The notes under the pieces were generated by a model, which was not told the DNA's origin, made no database searches, and saw nothing but the letters and a program-made list of their open reading frames with translations. Source: Chaetoceros tenuissimus (lineage: Eukaryota; Bacillariophyta; Thalassiosirophyceae; Chaetocerotales; Chaetocerotaceae). Taken from it: a DNA stretch of 64,000 nucleotides. Numbering within the stretch: the stretch's first letter is position 1; every line of letters starts with the position of its first letter. Shown here in pieces: positions 1-13,332 of this stretch. The position numbers and the translations under genes are program-made. Location: positions 1 through 64,000 of the forward strand of contig BLLK01000075.1 in the NCBI GenBank assembly GCA_021927905.1. The letters run 5' to 3'.

Positions 1-3000
1 ATTCAATCTCTGCTCTTCATCATCCAATACCATCATAATCCAATCTAAAACATACACCACACAATCTTCCTTTCTCTCTCTGCTATCTCCATCCATCATC
101 ATCTATTCTATTATATTCTACCTCCCATAAACCAAAACCCTACCTCTCAAAATTTCACTCTTCTATCTTCCTCCTCACATTCACACTTCTTCTATCAACA
201 CTACGGTTAGCTTACACTTACTCCACTCACCTGCTTCTCATTCAATCTCTGCTCTTCATCATCCAATACCATCATAATCCAATCTAAAACATACACCACA
301 CAATCTTCCTTTCTCTCTCTGCTATCTCCATCCATCATCATCTATTCTATCATATCCTACCTCCCATAAACCAAAACCCTACCTCTCAAAATTTCACTCT
401 TCTATCTTCCTCCTCACATTCACACTTCTTCTATCAACACTATGGTTAGCTTACACTTACTCCACTCACCTGCTTCTCATTCAATCTCTGCTCTTCATCA
501 TCCAATACCATCATAATCCAATTAAAAACATACACCACACAATCTTCCTTCCTCTCTCTGCTATCTCCATCCATCATCATCTATTCTATCATATTCTACC
601 ACCCATAAACCAAAACCCTACCTCTCAAAATTTCACTCTTCTATCTTCCTCCTCACATTCACACTTCTTCTATCAACACTACGGTTAGCTTACACTTACT
701 CCACTCACCTGCTTCTCATTCAATCTCTGCTCTTCATCATCCAATACCATCATAATCCAATCTAAAACATACACCACACAATCTTCCTTTCTCTCTCTGC
801 TATCTCCATCCATCATCATCTATTCTATTATATTCTACCTCCCATAAACCAAAACCCTACCTCTCAAAATTTCACTCTTCTATCTTCCTCCTCACATTCA
901 CACTTCTTCTAACAACATTACGATTAGCTCACACTTACTCCACTCACCTGCTTCTGCTTCTCATTCAATCTCTGCTCTTCATCATCTCACCAATAACGTC
1001 ATCATATTTCAATCTATACCAACCACACAAATCTTCCTTTCTCTGTCTGCTATCTCCATCCATCATCATCTATTCTATCAAAATACTACATCCCTTCAAT
1101 AAACCAAACCCTATCTCTCAAAATTTCACTCTTCTATCTTCCTCCTCACATTCACACTTCTTCTAACAACATTACGATTAGCTCACACTTACTCCACTCA
1201 CCTGCTTCTGCTTCTCATTCAATCTCTGCTCTTCATCATCTCACCAATAACGTCATCATATTTCAATCTATACCAACCACACAATCTTCCTTTCTCTGTC
1301 TGCTATCTCCATCCATCATCATCTATTCTATCAAAATACTACATCCCTTCAATAAACCAAACCCTATGTCTCAAAATTTCACTCTTCTATCTTCCTCCTC
1401 ACATTCACACTTCTTCTAACAACATTACGATTAGCTCACACTTACTCCACTCACCTGCTTCTGCTTCTCATTCAATCTCTGCTCTTCATCATCTCACCAA
1501 TAACGTCATCATATTTCAATCTATACCAACCACACAAATCTTCCTTTCTCTGTCTGCTATCTCCATCCATCATCATCTATTCTATCTTATACTACATACT
1601 TTCAATAAACGAAACCCTATCTCTCAAAATTTCACTCTTCTATCTTCCTCCTCACATTCATACTTCTTCTAACAACATTACGGTTAGCTCACACTTACTC
1701 CACTCACCTGCTTCTCATTCAATCTCTGCTCTTCATCATCCAATAACATCATACTCCAATCTTTAACATACACCCAATCTTCCTTTCTCTCTCTGCTATC
1801 TCCATCCATCATCATCTATTCTATCTTATACTACATACTTTCAATAAACGAAACCCTATCTCTCAAAATTTCACTCTTCTATCTTCCTCCTCACATTCAC
1901 ACTTCTTCTAACAACATTACGGTTAGCTCACACTTACTCCACTCACCTGCTTCTCATTCAATCTCTGCTCTTCATCATCCAATAACATCATACTCCAATC
2001 TATAACATACACCCAATCTTCCTTTCTCTCTCTGCTATCTCCATCCATCATCATCTATTCTATCTTATACTACATACTTTCAATAAACGAAACCCTATCT
2101 CTCAAAATTTCACTCTTCTATCTTCCTCCTCACATTCACACTTCTTCTAACAACATTACGGTTAGCTCACACTTACTCCACTCACCTGCTTCTCATTTAA
2201 TCTCTGCTCTTCAACATCCAATAACATCATTACCCAATCTATAACATACACACAATCTACCTTTCTCTCTCTGCTATCTCCATCCATCATCATCTATTCT
2301 ATCTCATACTACATCCTTTCAATAAACGAAACCCTATCTCTCAAAATTTCACTCTTCTATCTTCCTCCTCACATTCACACTTCTTCTAACAACATTACGG
2401 TTAGCTCACACTTACTCCACTCACCTGCTTCTCATTCAATCTCTGCTCTTCATCATCCAATAACATCATACTCCAATCTATAACATACACCCAATCTTCC
2501 TTTCTCTCTCTGCTATCTCCATCCATCATCATCTATTCTATCTTATACTACATACTTTCAATAAACGAAACCCTACCTCTCAAAATTTCACTCTTCTATC
2601 TTCCTCCTCACATTCACACTTCTTCTAACAACATTACGGTTAGCTCACACTTACTCCACTCACCTGCTTCTGCTTCTCATTCAATCTCTGCTCTTCATCA
2701 TCTCACAAATAACGTCATCATATTTCAATCTATACCAACCACACAATCTTCCTTTCTCTGTCTGCTATCTCCATCCATCATCATCTATTCTATCAAAATA
2801 CTACATCCCTTCAATAAACCAAACCCTATCTCTTAAAATTTCACTCTTCTATCTTCCTCCTCACATTCACACTTCTTCTAACAACATTACGGTTAGCTCA
2901 CACTTACTCCACTCACCTGCTTCTGCTTCTCATTCAATCTCTGCTCTTCATCATCTCACAAATAACGTCATCATATTTCAATCTATACCAACCACACCAT

Positions 3001-6000
3001 CTTCCTTTCTCTGTCTGCTATCTCCATCCATCATCATCTATTCTATCAAAATACTACATCCCTTCAATAAACCAAACCCTATCTCTTAAAATTTCACTCT
3101 TCTATCTTCCTCCTCACATTCACACTTCTTCTAACAACATTACGGTTAGCTCACACTTACTCCACTCACCTGCTTCTGCTTCTCATTCAATCTCTGCTCT
3201 TCATCATCTCACAAATAACGTCATCATATTTCAATCTATACCAACCACACAATCTTCCTTTCTCTGTCTGCTATCTCCATCCATCATCATCTATTCTATC
3301 AAAATACTACATCCCTTCAATAAACCAACCCCTATCTCTTAAAATTTCACTCTTCTATCTTCCTCCTCACATTCACACTTCTTCTAACAACATTACGGTT
3401 AGCTCACACTTACTCCACTCACCTGCTTCTGCTTCTCATTCAATCTCTGCTCTTCATCATCTCACAAATAACGTCATCATATTTCAATCTATACCAACCA
3501 CACAATCTTCCTTTCTCTGTCTGCTATCTCCATCCATCATCATCTATTCTATCAAAATACTACATCCCTTCAATAAACCAAACCCTATCTCTTAAAATTT
3601 CACTCTTCTATCTTCCTCCTCACATTCACACTTCTTCTAACAACATTACGGTTAGCTCACACTTACTCCACTCACCTGCTTCTGCTTCTCATTCAATCTC
3701 TGCTCTTCATCATCTCACAAATAACGTCATCATATTTCAATCTATACCAACCACACAATCTTCCTTTCTCTGTCTGCTATCTCCATCCATCATCATCTAT
3801 TCTATCAAAATACTACATCCCTTCAATAAACCAAACCCTATCTCTTAAAATTTCACTCTTCTATCTTCCTCCTCACATTCACACTTCTTCTAACAACATT
3901 ACGGTTAGCTCACACTTACTCCACTCACCTGCTTCTGCTTCTCATTCAATCTCTGCTCTTCATCATCTCACAAATAACGTCATCATATTTCAATCTATAC
4001 CAACCACACAATCTTCCTTTCTCTGTCTGCTATCTCCATCCATCATCATCTATTCTATCACAATACTACATCCCTTCAATAAACCAAACCCTATCTCTTA
4101 AAATTTCACTCTTCTATCTTCCTCCTCACATTCACACTTCTTCTAACAACATTACGGTTAGCTCACACTTACTCCACTCACCTGCTTCTCATTCAATCTC
4201 TGCTCTTCATCATCCAATAACATCATACTCCAATCTATAACATACACCCAATCTTCCTTTCTCTCTCTGCTATCTCCATCCATCATCATCTATTCTATCT
4301 TATACTACATACTTTCAATAAACGAAACCCTATCTCTCAAAATTTCACTCTTCTATCTTCCTCCTCACATTCACACTTCTTCTAACGACATTACGGTTAG
4401 CTCACACTTACTCCACTCACCTGCTTCTCATTCAATCTCTGCTCTTCATCATCCAATAACATCATACTCCAATCTATAACATACACCCAATCTTCCTTTC
4501 TCTCTCTGCTATCTCCATCCATCATCATCTATTCTATCTTATACTACATCCCTTCAATAAACGAAACCCTATCTCTCAAAATTTCACTCTTCTATCTTCC
4601 TCCTCACATTCACACTTCTTCTAACAACATTACGGTTAGCTCACACTTACTCCACTCACCTGCTTCTGCTTCTCATTCAATCTCTGCTCTTCATCATCTC
4701 ACCAATAACGTCATCATATTTCAATCTATACCAACCACACAAATCTTCCTTTCTCTGTCTGCTATCTCCATCCATCATCATCTATTCTATCAAAATACTA
4801 CATCCCTTCAATAAACCAAACCCTATGTCTCAAAATTTCACTCTTCTATCTTCCTCCTCACATTCACACTTCTTCTAACAACATTACGATTAGCTCACAC
4901 TTACTCCACTCACCTGCTTCTGCTTCTCATTCAATCTCTGCTCTTCATCATCTCACCAATAACGTCATCATATTTCAATCTATACCAACCACACAAATCT
5001 TCCTTTCTCTGTCTGCTATCTCCATCCATCATCATCTATTCTATCAAAATACTACATCCCTTCAATAAACCAAACCCTATCTCTCAAAATTTCACTCTTC
5101 TATCTTCCTCCTCACATTCACACTTCTTCTAACAACATTACGATTAGCTCACACTTACTCCACTCACCTGCTTCTGCTTCTCATTCAATCTCTGCTCTTC
5201 ATCATCTCACCAATAACGTCATCATATTTCAATCTATACCAACCACACAAATCTTCCTTTCTCTGTCTGCTATCTCCATCCATCAGCATCTATTCTATCA
5301 AAATACTACATCCCTTCAATAAACCAAACCCTATGTCTCAAAATTTCACTCTTCTATCTTCCTCCTCACATTCACACTTCTTCTAACAACATTACGATTA
5401 GCTCACACTTACTCCACTCACCTGCTTCTGCTTCTCATTCATTCTCTGCTCTTCATCATCTCACCAATAACGTCATCATATTTCAATCTATACCAACCAC
5501 ACAAATCTTCCTTTCTCTGTCTGCTATCTCCATCCATCATCATCTATTCTATCAAAATACTACATCCCTTCAATAAACCAAACCCTATCTCTTAAATTTC
5601 ACTCTTCTATCTTCCTCCTCACATTCACTTCTTCTAACAACATTCACGGTTAGCTCACACTTACTCCACTCACCTGCTTCTGCTTCTCATTCAATCTCTG
5701 CTCTTCATCATCTCACAAATAACGTCATCATATTTCAATCTATACCAACCACACAATCTTCCTTTCTCTGTCTGCTATCTCCATCCATCATCATCTATTC
5801 TATCAAAATACTACATCCCTTCAATAAACCAAACCCTATCTCTTAAAATTTCACTCTTCTATCTTCCTCCTCACATTCACACTTCTTCTAACAACATTAC
5901 GGTTAGCTCACACTTACTCCACTCACCTGCTTCTGCTTCTCATTCAATCTCTGCTCTTCATCATCTCACAAATAACGTCATCATATTTCAATCTATACCA

Positions 6001-8335
6001 ACCACACAATCTTCCTTTCTCTGTCTGCTATCTCCATCCATCATCATCTATTCTATCAAAATACTACATCCCTTCAATAAACCAAACCCTATCTCTTAAA
6101 ATTTCACTCTTCTATCTTCCTCCTCACATTCACACTTCTTCTAACAACATTACGGTTAGCTCACACTTACTCCACTCACCTGCTTCTGCTTCTCATTCAA
6201 TCTCTGCTCTTCATCATCTCACAAATAACGTCATCATATTTCAATCTATACCAACCACACAATCTTCCTTTCTCTGTCTGCTATCTCCATCCATCATCAT
6301 CTATTCTATCAAAATACTACATCCCTTCAATAAACCAAACCCTATCTCTTAAAATTTCACTCTTCTATCTTCCTCCTCACATTCACACTTCTTCTAACAA
6401 CATTACGGTTAGCTCACACTTACTCCACTCACCTGCTTCTGCTTCTCATTCAATCTCTGCTCTTCATCATCTCACAAATAACGTCATCATATTTCAATCT
6501 ATACCAACCACACAATCTTCCTTTCTCTGTCTGCTATCTCCATCCATCATCATCTATTCTATCAAAATACTACATCCCTTCAATAAACCAAACCCTATCT
6601 CTCAAAATTTCACTCTTCTATCTTCCTCCTCACATTCACACTTCTTCTAACAACATTACGGTTAGCTCACACTTACTCCACTCACCTGCTTCTGCTTCTC
6701 ATTCAATCTCTGCTCTTCATCATCTCACAAATAACGTCATCATATTTCAATCTATACCAACCACACAATCTTCCTTTCTCTGTCTGCTATCTCCATCCAT
6801 CATCATCTATTCTATCAAAATACTACATCCCTTCAATAAACCAAACCCTATCTCTTAAAATTTCACTCTTCTATCTTCCTCCTCACATTCACACTTCTTC
6901 TAACAACATTACGGTTAGCTCACACTTACTCCACTCACCTGCTTCTCATTTAATCTCTGCTCTTCAACATCCAATAACATCATTACCCAATCTATAACAT
7001 ACACACAATCTACCTTTCTCTCTCTGCTATCTCCATCCATCATCATCTATTCTATCTCATACTACATCCTTTCAATAAACGAAACCCTATCTCTCAAAAT
7101 TTCACTCTTCTATCTTCCTCCTCACATTCACACTTCTTCTAACAACATTACGGTTAGCTCACACTTACTCCACTCACCTGCTTCTCATTCAATCTCTGCT
7201 CTTCAACATCCAATAACATCATTACCCAATCTATAACATACACACAATCTACCTTTCTCTCTCTGCTATCTCCATCCATTATCATCTATTCTATCTCATA
7301 CTACATCCCTTCAATAAACGAAACCCTATCTCTCAAAATTTCACTCTTCTATCTTCCTCCTCACATTCACACTTCTTCTAACAACATTACGGTTAGCTCA
7401 CACTTACTCCACTCACCTGCTTCTGCTTCTCATTCAATCTCTGCTCTTCATCATCTCACAAATAACGTCATCATATTTCAATCTATACCAACCACACAAT
7501 CTTCCTTTCTCTGTCTGCTATCTCCATCCATCATCATCTATTCTATCAAAATACTACATCCCTTCAATAAACCAAACCCTATCTCTCAAAATTTCACTCT
7601 TCTATCTTCCTCCTCACATTCACACTTCTTCTAACAACATTACGATTAGCTCACACTTACTCCACTCACCTGCTTCTGCTTCTCATTCAATCTCTGCTCT
7701 TCATCATCTCACCAATAACGTCATCATATTTCAATCTATACCAACCACACAATCTTCCTTTCTCTGTCTGCTATCTCCATCCATCATCATCTATTCTATC
7801 AGAATACTACATCCCTTCAATAAACCAAACCCTATCTCTCAAAATTTCACTCTTCTATCTTCCTCCTCACATTCACACTTCTTCTAACAACATTACGGTT
7901 AGCTCACACTTACTCCACTCACCTGCTTCTGCTTCTCATTCAATCTCTGCTCTTCATCATCTCACCAATAACGTCATCATATTTCAATCTATACCAACCA
8001 CACAAATCTTCCTTTCTCTGTCTGCTATCTCCATCCATCATCATCTATTCTATCAAAATACTACATCCCTTCAATAAACCAAACCCTATGTCTCAAAATT
8101 TCACTCTTCTATCTTCCTCCTCACATTCACACTTCTTCTAACAACATTACGGTTAGCTCACACTTACTCCACTCACCTGCTTCTGCTTCTCATTCAATCT
8201 CTGCTCTTCATCATCTCACCAATAACGTCATCATATTTCAATCTATACCAACCACACAATCTTCCTTTCTCTGTCTGCTATCTCCATCCATCATCATCTA
8301 TTCTATCAAAATACTACATCCCTTCAATAAACAAA
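1..8335. repeat. Satellite array of 34 monomers, two size classes
   Basis: Tandem repeat whose monomers start at 1, 240, 479, 718, 963, 1217, 1470, 1717, 1956, 2195, 2434, 2679 and so on to 8192; the last is cut at about 8332. Class A monomers are 239 bp. Class B monomers are 253-254 bp and carry an extra CTGCTT and a block containing TAACGTCATCATA. Read left to right, the order is A4 B3 A4 B6 A2 B9 A2 B4. Subtypes recur in distant blocks, for example an A form with CATTACCC at 2195, 6948 and 7187. The first A monomer has 6 G in 239 bases on the + strand. No reading frame of 60 codons lies inside, so it is noncoding. Telomeric, centromeric or other role is not shown. Confidence 0.97.
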
Positions 8336-8482
8336 ACTCAGTTTGTATCTAAAGATAAAGGTAGAGATGGTGGTAATGTCATCAAGAAGGTTGATACTAA
8401 AGATCAAATATCTGATATCTTCACAAAAGGTCTTGCTCACTTGCAGTTTTCTACTTTGAGAAAGATGCTGACAGGATGGTAA
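8336..8482 (+). mobile_element. Ty1/copia retrotransposon fossil: 3' end of pol (RNase H tail)
   Basis: A short fragment translating to the C-terminal end of a Ty1/copia polyprotein, including the hallmark DQISDIFTKGL segment followed by LRKMLTGW and the natural stop. Such elements (CoDi lineages) are common in diatoms. Only this end is present: the satellite begins directly upstream, and no convincing LTR could be delimited downstream. Treated as a broken, truncated fossil of unknown age. Confidence 0.85.
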
Positions 8483-8759
8483 TAATGTAATTTTTAATGT
8501 TTGTCTGCAATCTCATTCAAATATTCATTTTGCTTGAGAGAGAGTGACATGAAAGTGACTTTCTTGAGCCTCTGTATGTTGTTGGTAAGAAGTGATAGCT
8601 GGGATCCATTGCTTTTGATGATTTATTTGGTGTCAATCACTCTGTGCTTGAGAGAGAGAGAGAGAGATGAAGTTGAGTCTTTACATCTATCTTTAATTCA
8701 AAGCAACTAATAGTAATAAAGGAATTTACTGTTACAATCTATCTATCAATACAATCATC
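8483..8759. other. Unassigned stretch downstream of the copia fragment
   Basis: Contains a (GA)n run near 8649-8668 and two similar TTGAGAGAGAG segments at about 8533 and 8647. It could include remains of the copia 3' untranslated region or LTR, but no TG...CA boundaries or second copy are visible here. No gene is supported. Confidence 0.4.
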
Positions 8760-9352
8760 AACTGATTCAATGGAAAAGTCACCTTCTGCAGTTGTCATTC
8801 AGTTCCCTACAAGCTTCACTAACATTTATTCCTTGATCAAATAACTCTGATATGATTTCCAGTGCCTCCTGGGATTATATGAACTAACTCCCACATACTA
8901 TCAGAAGCTATGATGAGGAACTATCTTAGAATGAAATCTTTAGAAATACTATGTTTAACAAGCCAGTACCAAATATTTCTACAACAGGCTCTACAATTAC
9001 TGTACATGCTTCAATGCATGATCTCCAATCGACCTAGATATGGTTAGTCCAAACTGTGAGCAATTCACATCTGACCAAATTCTAGCAGGTAAATTTGGGT
9101 TGTTTGGAAGTGTAATGTACCCTCCAGAATTAATATATCTGTTTCTTTTAGATTCAATTTGGACATTCTGGTCTCTGGACAAGTCAAATCGGCTTTAGAC
9201 TCATCACTTCCTATTGCTTTTCTATGGCCAATGACCACCCTTGAATCTCCTATTTTAGGATTCCAAAGGCTGATTGGTGATGTCACAAGCATCAAGGATT
9301 GCTGAAAGTAAATGTTCCATGTATGTGGAGGCTGTGAAGAATACATACTCAA
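8760..9352 (-). pseudogene. PP2C-type protein phosphatase relic
   Basis: Minus-strand pieces in different frames together match the order of PP2C (PPM) motifs. KIGDSRVVIG with following DLT lies near 9270-9190, then GGYI, then LTISRSIGDHALK near 9050-9005. After a frame change come VIVEPVVEI and IASDSMWELV, matching the family's ASDGLWD segment. An ALEIISELFDQG helix ends the match. PP2C enzymes remove phosphate from Ser/Thr using Asp-bound metals. The N-terminal DGHGG motif was not found and several frame breaks are needed, so this is a decayed, 5'-truncated host gene. It lies between the copia fossil and the minisatellite. Confidence 0.75.
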
Positions 9353-9492
9353 TCAGTATACATTGCAAAAAGAAGTTCAGTAAATGACTTCTACTACATC
9401 AATTATGTTCAATATATGACATGTTGAAGGGATCAGGACCCAACAGATTTTTCTAGCAATTTAGTTTGACAAGAAGATGGGCTATATGGAGA

Positions 9493-9600
9493 CCTAACCC
9501 TAATCCCTTGCTATATAGACAAAGATGGGACCCAACCCTAATCCCTAGCTATATAGACGAAGATGGGACCTAACCCTAATTCCTAGCTACATAGTTGAAG
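9493..9600. repeat. 38-bp minisatellite, telomere-like, left of the transposon
   Basis: Three units start at 9493, 9531 and 9569 with a 38-bp period. Each begins with CCTAACCCTAATCCCTAG, which reads like degenerate CCCTAA telomere repeats. The third unit (to 9600) differs from the first two in its second half (ACATAGTTGAAG instead of ATATAGACGAAG). It matches the unit at 16635 on the far side of the transposon. A weaker partial unit precedes 9493. Confidence 0.9.
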
Positions 9601-9632
9601 GGAACCTAGTAAACATTGCTGGATCTCCCAAC
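9601..9632 (+). repeat. Left terminal inverted repeat of the transposon
   Basis: Begins GGAACCTAGTAAACATTG and ends CCCAAC. It pairs with the reverse complement of 16603-16634 with three mismatches. Similarity stops immediately after the CCCAACT on both sides, so the inverted repeat is short. Confidence 0.9.
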
Positions 9633-10642
9633 TTGACAAAAAAATTTTATATACTTATTAACTATTATGTTAAATGCCTCTCCAAAACATAACCATTTAG
9701 CTCAAAATCATAGGCAAATAGCTCAACTTTCCCAAAACATCTGTCATTGTTATTTCTCGTTTTCTTCATTTATCTGTTTGAAATTTTATTCGTGTCAAGA
9801 ATAAAAATTTGAACAACAGCAGCTTTTTCCGATTAATCACTATGATCATTATGATGTACGGTATGTGTGAAAGTTTCTTTCATGAGCTTCTTTCATTTCA
9901 CCTATTGGAAAATTCATTTAGAATAATACTCTTTCTTTGAGCTTGATACAATCAACTGTAATTGTATTTGTAGAAAACAAATTCTTACCATGATGTATGA
10001 TACTTTCAGTATTCCTTTTTTTCAAATGTAAACTAGCTCGGCAACTCCATTTTACAGTTTAGAAAAAAAGCATTTTGCGACTGATTTAATGATATCACCG
10101 GCTTTTACTCTAAGCACATTGTCCGTTTCTAATTATGATTTTTGTGTGAGCCTACACAAAAGCCATGACTTGTTTTTCATGGTTTCGATCTCTAGAAGAT
10201 TCAAATTCAAAGCTTTCAAAGTGAGAACTTATAGCAATGAAGTGATGTGTACTAGAATAAGCATAACTTTTCATCACGATGTTAGAGAAAGAGTTTGATG
10301 AGACATTTAAAAAGTTATGAGTTATGAGAGAGGTGTGTTTGTGCAACGATGTGTTTTTGTTCATGTGTTGTGTTACTGTTACGTCATATTCACCGTTTTG
10401 AAAATACCTTTTTAAATTAATGACACATCAAATTAAGCCTATTTAGCCTATTAACAAAAGACTACTAATAAAATTATTAGTCTATTAAATTATCATCTAT
10501 CTTACTATATACCACATAATTTTATGGGATAAGATCTAAAAACAACATATTTCAATTAAATTATTGATAAAATTAAAAGATGTAAAAACATAGTCATACT
10601 TAATCTAAAATTGTATTAATTTGCACCTCTTTTTTTTATCCA
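9633..10642. other. Transposon left arm, noncoding
   Basis: AT-rich leader of about 1 kb between the left inverted repeat and the first gene. Short open frames here (10089-10298 + and 10152-10364 -) show no protein-like composition or recognisable motif. The last 250 bases are very AT-rich and would hold the promoter of the + strand gene. Confidence 0.6.
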
Positions 10643-13199
10643 ATGTTCGAAGAAGGAAAAAAACACTTCTTCTACCATCCTCTTTTTCTCATAAAAAAGA
10701 AAACAAGTAATATGAACGGAAATAATAACAATGCCATGGGCAAACGTAGACGTCAAAGAGGTGGACAAGGTCTTACAAAGAAGATTCGTAGGGAAATAGA
10801 AGAACGCCGTGATAGAATGCGCAATTCGCAGTTTAAAAAACACTCTCATCGGCATCATCCCTATTCTCATTTTTCAAGAGACAATCGTGGAAAACAACAT
10901 GTGAGGAACTGCAACCAACATAATAACCAAAGTAAACGCCAACCTCACAAGAAAGAGCAATATGTGCGGAATTCGCAGTATAATAGGTACAAAAAACACA
11001 GGCAACACTGGAAAAAAAGTGAATTTAACTCACGTTCAAACATGTCTTATACATGCAGAAGAAACAACGAAAAGTATTATAACCCCAAAAATGGGAAGTA
11101 TGTGCGCTCTTCGCAGTCTTCTCAGTCATCTATCCACCATACTAAACCATCGTTTCATATGCGCTCATCGCAGTCTTATCACCATCAGTCAATCTTCCAT
11201 CATGATACTAAACCATCGATTCATACAGAGCAAAATTTTCACAACCCTTCTAAGTGTAACTCATTTCATTTAAAAGAAAAAAATAATATAAAGTACAATG
11301 CCGATCATAGAGAAGAATGTAATACCTTCAGGCCTACGAAATCGTTGGATCTTCTTAATATATCTCAAATCGGAACATTTGATATAGAAGGTTAGTTTTA
11401 ATTGACTTTGTTTACATTTTGTATCGGAAATTGTTATCTAACCTATCATCTTTTAGACGAAACAGAAAGAGAAGATATAGAATCATATCCAAATGAATCC
11501 CACCTGCTTAGAAACGATTTTGGCAGTTACCATCGATGCCAATACCACAGCAACTATAGTAATGATGTTACACAGGTTTTTGGTGTTCCATGAGTCGTGT
11601 ACTCTAGAAAATAAGCAAAGGTTTCCTAAATTTGTTTGTAATTGGATGTATAGCTGGACAAAGTCGACATGTGATTCCAGTGCTGAGTACGAAACTTCAA
11701 AGGAACTGCTATTGTCTTGGCTTGTAAGTGATGAAGTTATCACTCATATTTGTCCAATTGAGGTCTCTAGAATGATTATTACATGGATGCAAACGTCTGT
11801 GTTTCCACACGTGGCCGATTATGCATTTTATACGAGACGTACAGATGAGAATATGGAAAACAGTACGTGTTGTGCTATTGAAGGAACCCATAATGCGCTC
11901 AAACATAATGAGAACGCAGTCAAAAGAACAGATACTCTTCCGATTTATGTGAAGAAAGCTGTTGATTATGATCTGATGCGTTTAAAAAAAGTACAGACAA
12001 TGGCAGCAGAAAGAAAAGAAAAGACAAACCTATATGGATACGAGTGGGCCAATCATCTTTGTAATAAGGGATCGTTGTTGACGTATAATATAATTCAATG
12101 GAGTGAACACTATGTGTCCCAATTCTCAGGATGTGTAGATGGTTTGCCAGAGTTTGTTGTATTATGTGACGAGCAAACAGATGAGGATAGTCATATATTA
12201 AATGAGAATACTCTTGAGGCCAAGGGAAAGACAGTTGCTAATGAAAGCGACCATGTCCATGAAAAGTCTTATTCTATACCACGATCGTATCCCAAGTACA
12301 GACATTCTTGGAAGGTTCGATTAGTGAAACAAAATGGAGAATTTTCGTTAGTGTGTAATTGTATGTTGTTAAGAAGAGTGGGAATACCGTGTCATCATAT
12401 TCATACAGTGATGAAATATCATCTGAATGATTGGTTTTTTGGAGTGGACTGGTTTGATTACAAAGTTGAGTGGTGGAGGATTACCTATACATTGTGTTAT
12501 AAGCCTCCTGAGAATTTTACAGAGGATGAGAAGATATTGTTTGAAAAATTACTTCATTTAGCTGATAATGATTCGAGGTTAGGGATCCAGTTGAGACCAA
12601 AGAACAGCAGTAGTGTCGAGTCTTCTATCATGAAACATGAATGGGATTGTAATAAAAAATTTGGTATGTGTGTAGTGAATGGGGATTCTTTAGAACCTTT
12701 AGACGTTGTCACACAAGGTGCTAAATCTCGTTTGAAGAATTGGAAATTTGGAAAAGATGACGATGAAGTACCAAACAAAATGTTGGAAAGTAGAGTGATC
12801 GACTACTCTGAGGAGGCATCAAATATTGAGGTAAAAAAAGTTGTGCAATCATCTTTGACTCAACAGCGATGTAAAAAAGATGTACTCGATTTGGTATATG
12901 ATATTTGCGAGAAGGTTGAATTTGCAGAACATCCAGAGTACTTTGATAAGTTGAGAAAATCGTTAGATAGGTTACATACTGAATCTATCGACATCGCTAT
13001 GAAAGGTAAACTTCCAGTGGAAACAAATGTAATTAAAACGTTTGCAGGGGCAACTAGACATGGGCAACAACATACACAAACTAAAAGAGTTCATTCGTTT
13101 CATACGAAAAGTGAAAAAGCAAAAAAATCGAAGGGTAAACGAAAAACAAATACTAGTCCTCGAAGGGGTAAGAAGGTATTTAATATTACATCTCCATAA
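10643..13199 (+). CDS. SWIM-domain transposase-like protein (MULE-like)
   Basis: Exons 10643-11390 and 11512-13199 join in frame (G|AA, Glu), giving about 811 residues. The intron is 121 bp, GTTAGT...CTTAG. A second start at 10712 (Met24) is possible and fits better after a long T-run. Residues 30-245 are basic, His/Ser/Asn-rich, with recurring RNSQ/RSSQ motifs, perhaps for DNA binding. The C-terminal part has a block ending CAIEGTHNALKH, like the region around the last catalytic Glu of MULE transposases. It then has a SWIM zinc finger, CNC...GIPCHH (CxCx9CxH), the arrangement seen in MULE and FAR1 proteins. A Lys-rich tail follows. The full catalytic DDE triad could not be read with confidence, so activity is uncertain. 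It is the likely mobility gene of the element. Confidence 0.75.
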
Positions 13200-13332
13200 C
13201 ATAATGATTGTGAAATTTATCAACATTATTATTTTTTTCTCTATTTAAAATTACATGAAATGAAAATTATCAATGTTGTTTATTTGGTATTCTTATAATT
13301 AATCTTCTTTCTTGTTGAAATTCAGTACATAC

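Noticed and set aside
1-8335. CRISPR-like or telomeric array
   Set aside because: Monomers are 239-254 bp without short repeat/spacer structure, and AAACCCTATC is not a tandem telomere unit.
10089-10364. Overlapping open frames on both strands (69 and 70 aa)
   Set aside because: Mirror frames in AT-rich transposon leader, no motif, no splice context.
11402-11593. Alternative second exon (63 aa) for the SWIM gene using the acceptor at about 11456
   Set aside because: It keeps phase but ends after 46 residues, whereas the acceptor ending at 11511 joins the 562-codon frame exactly.
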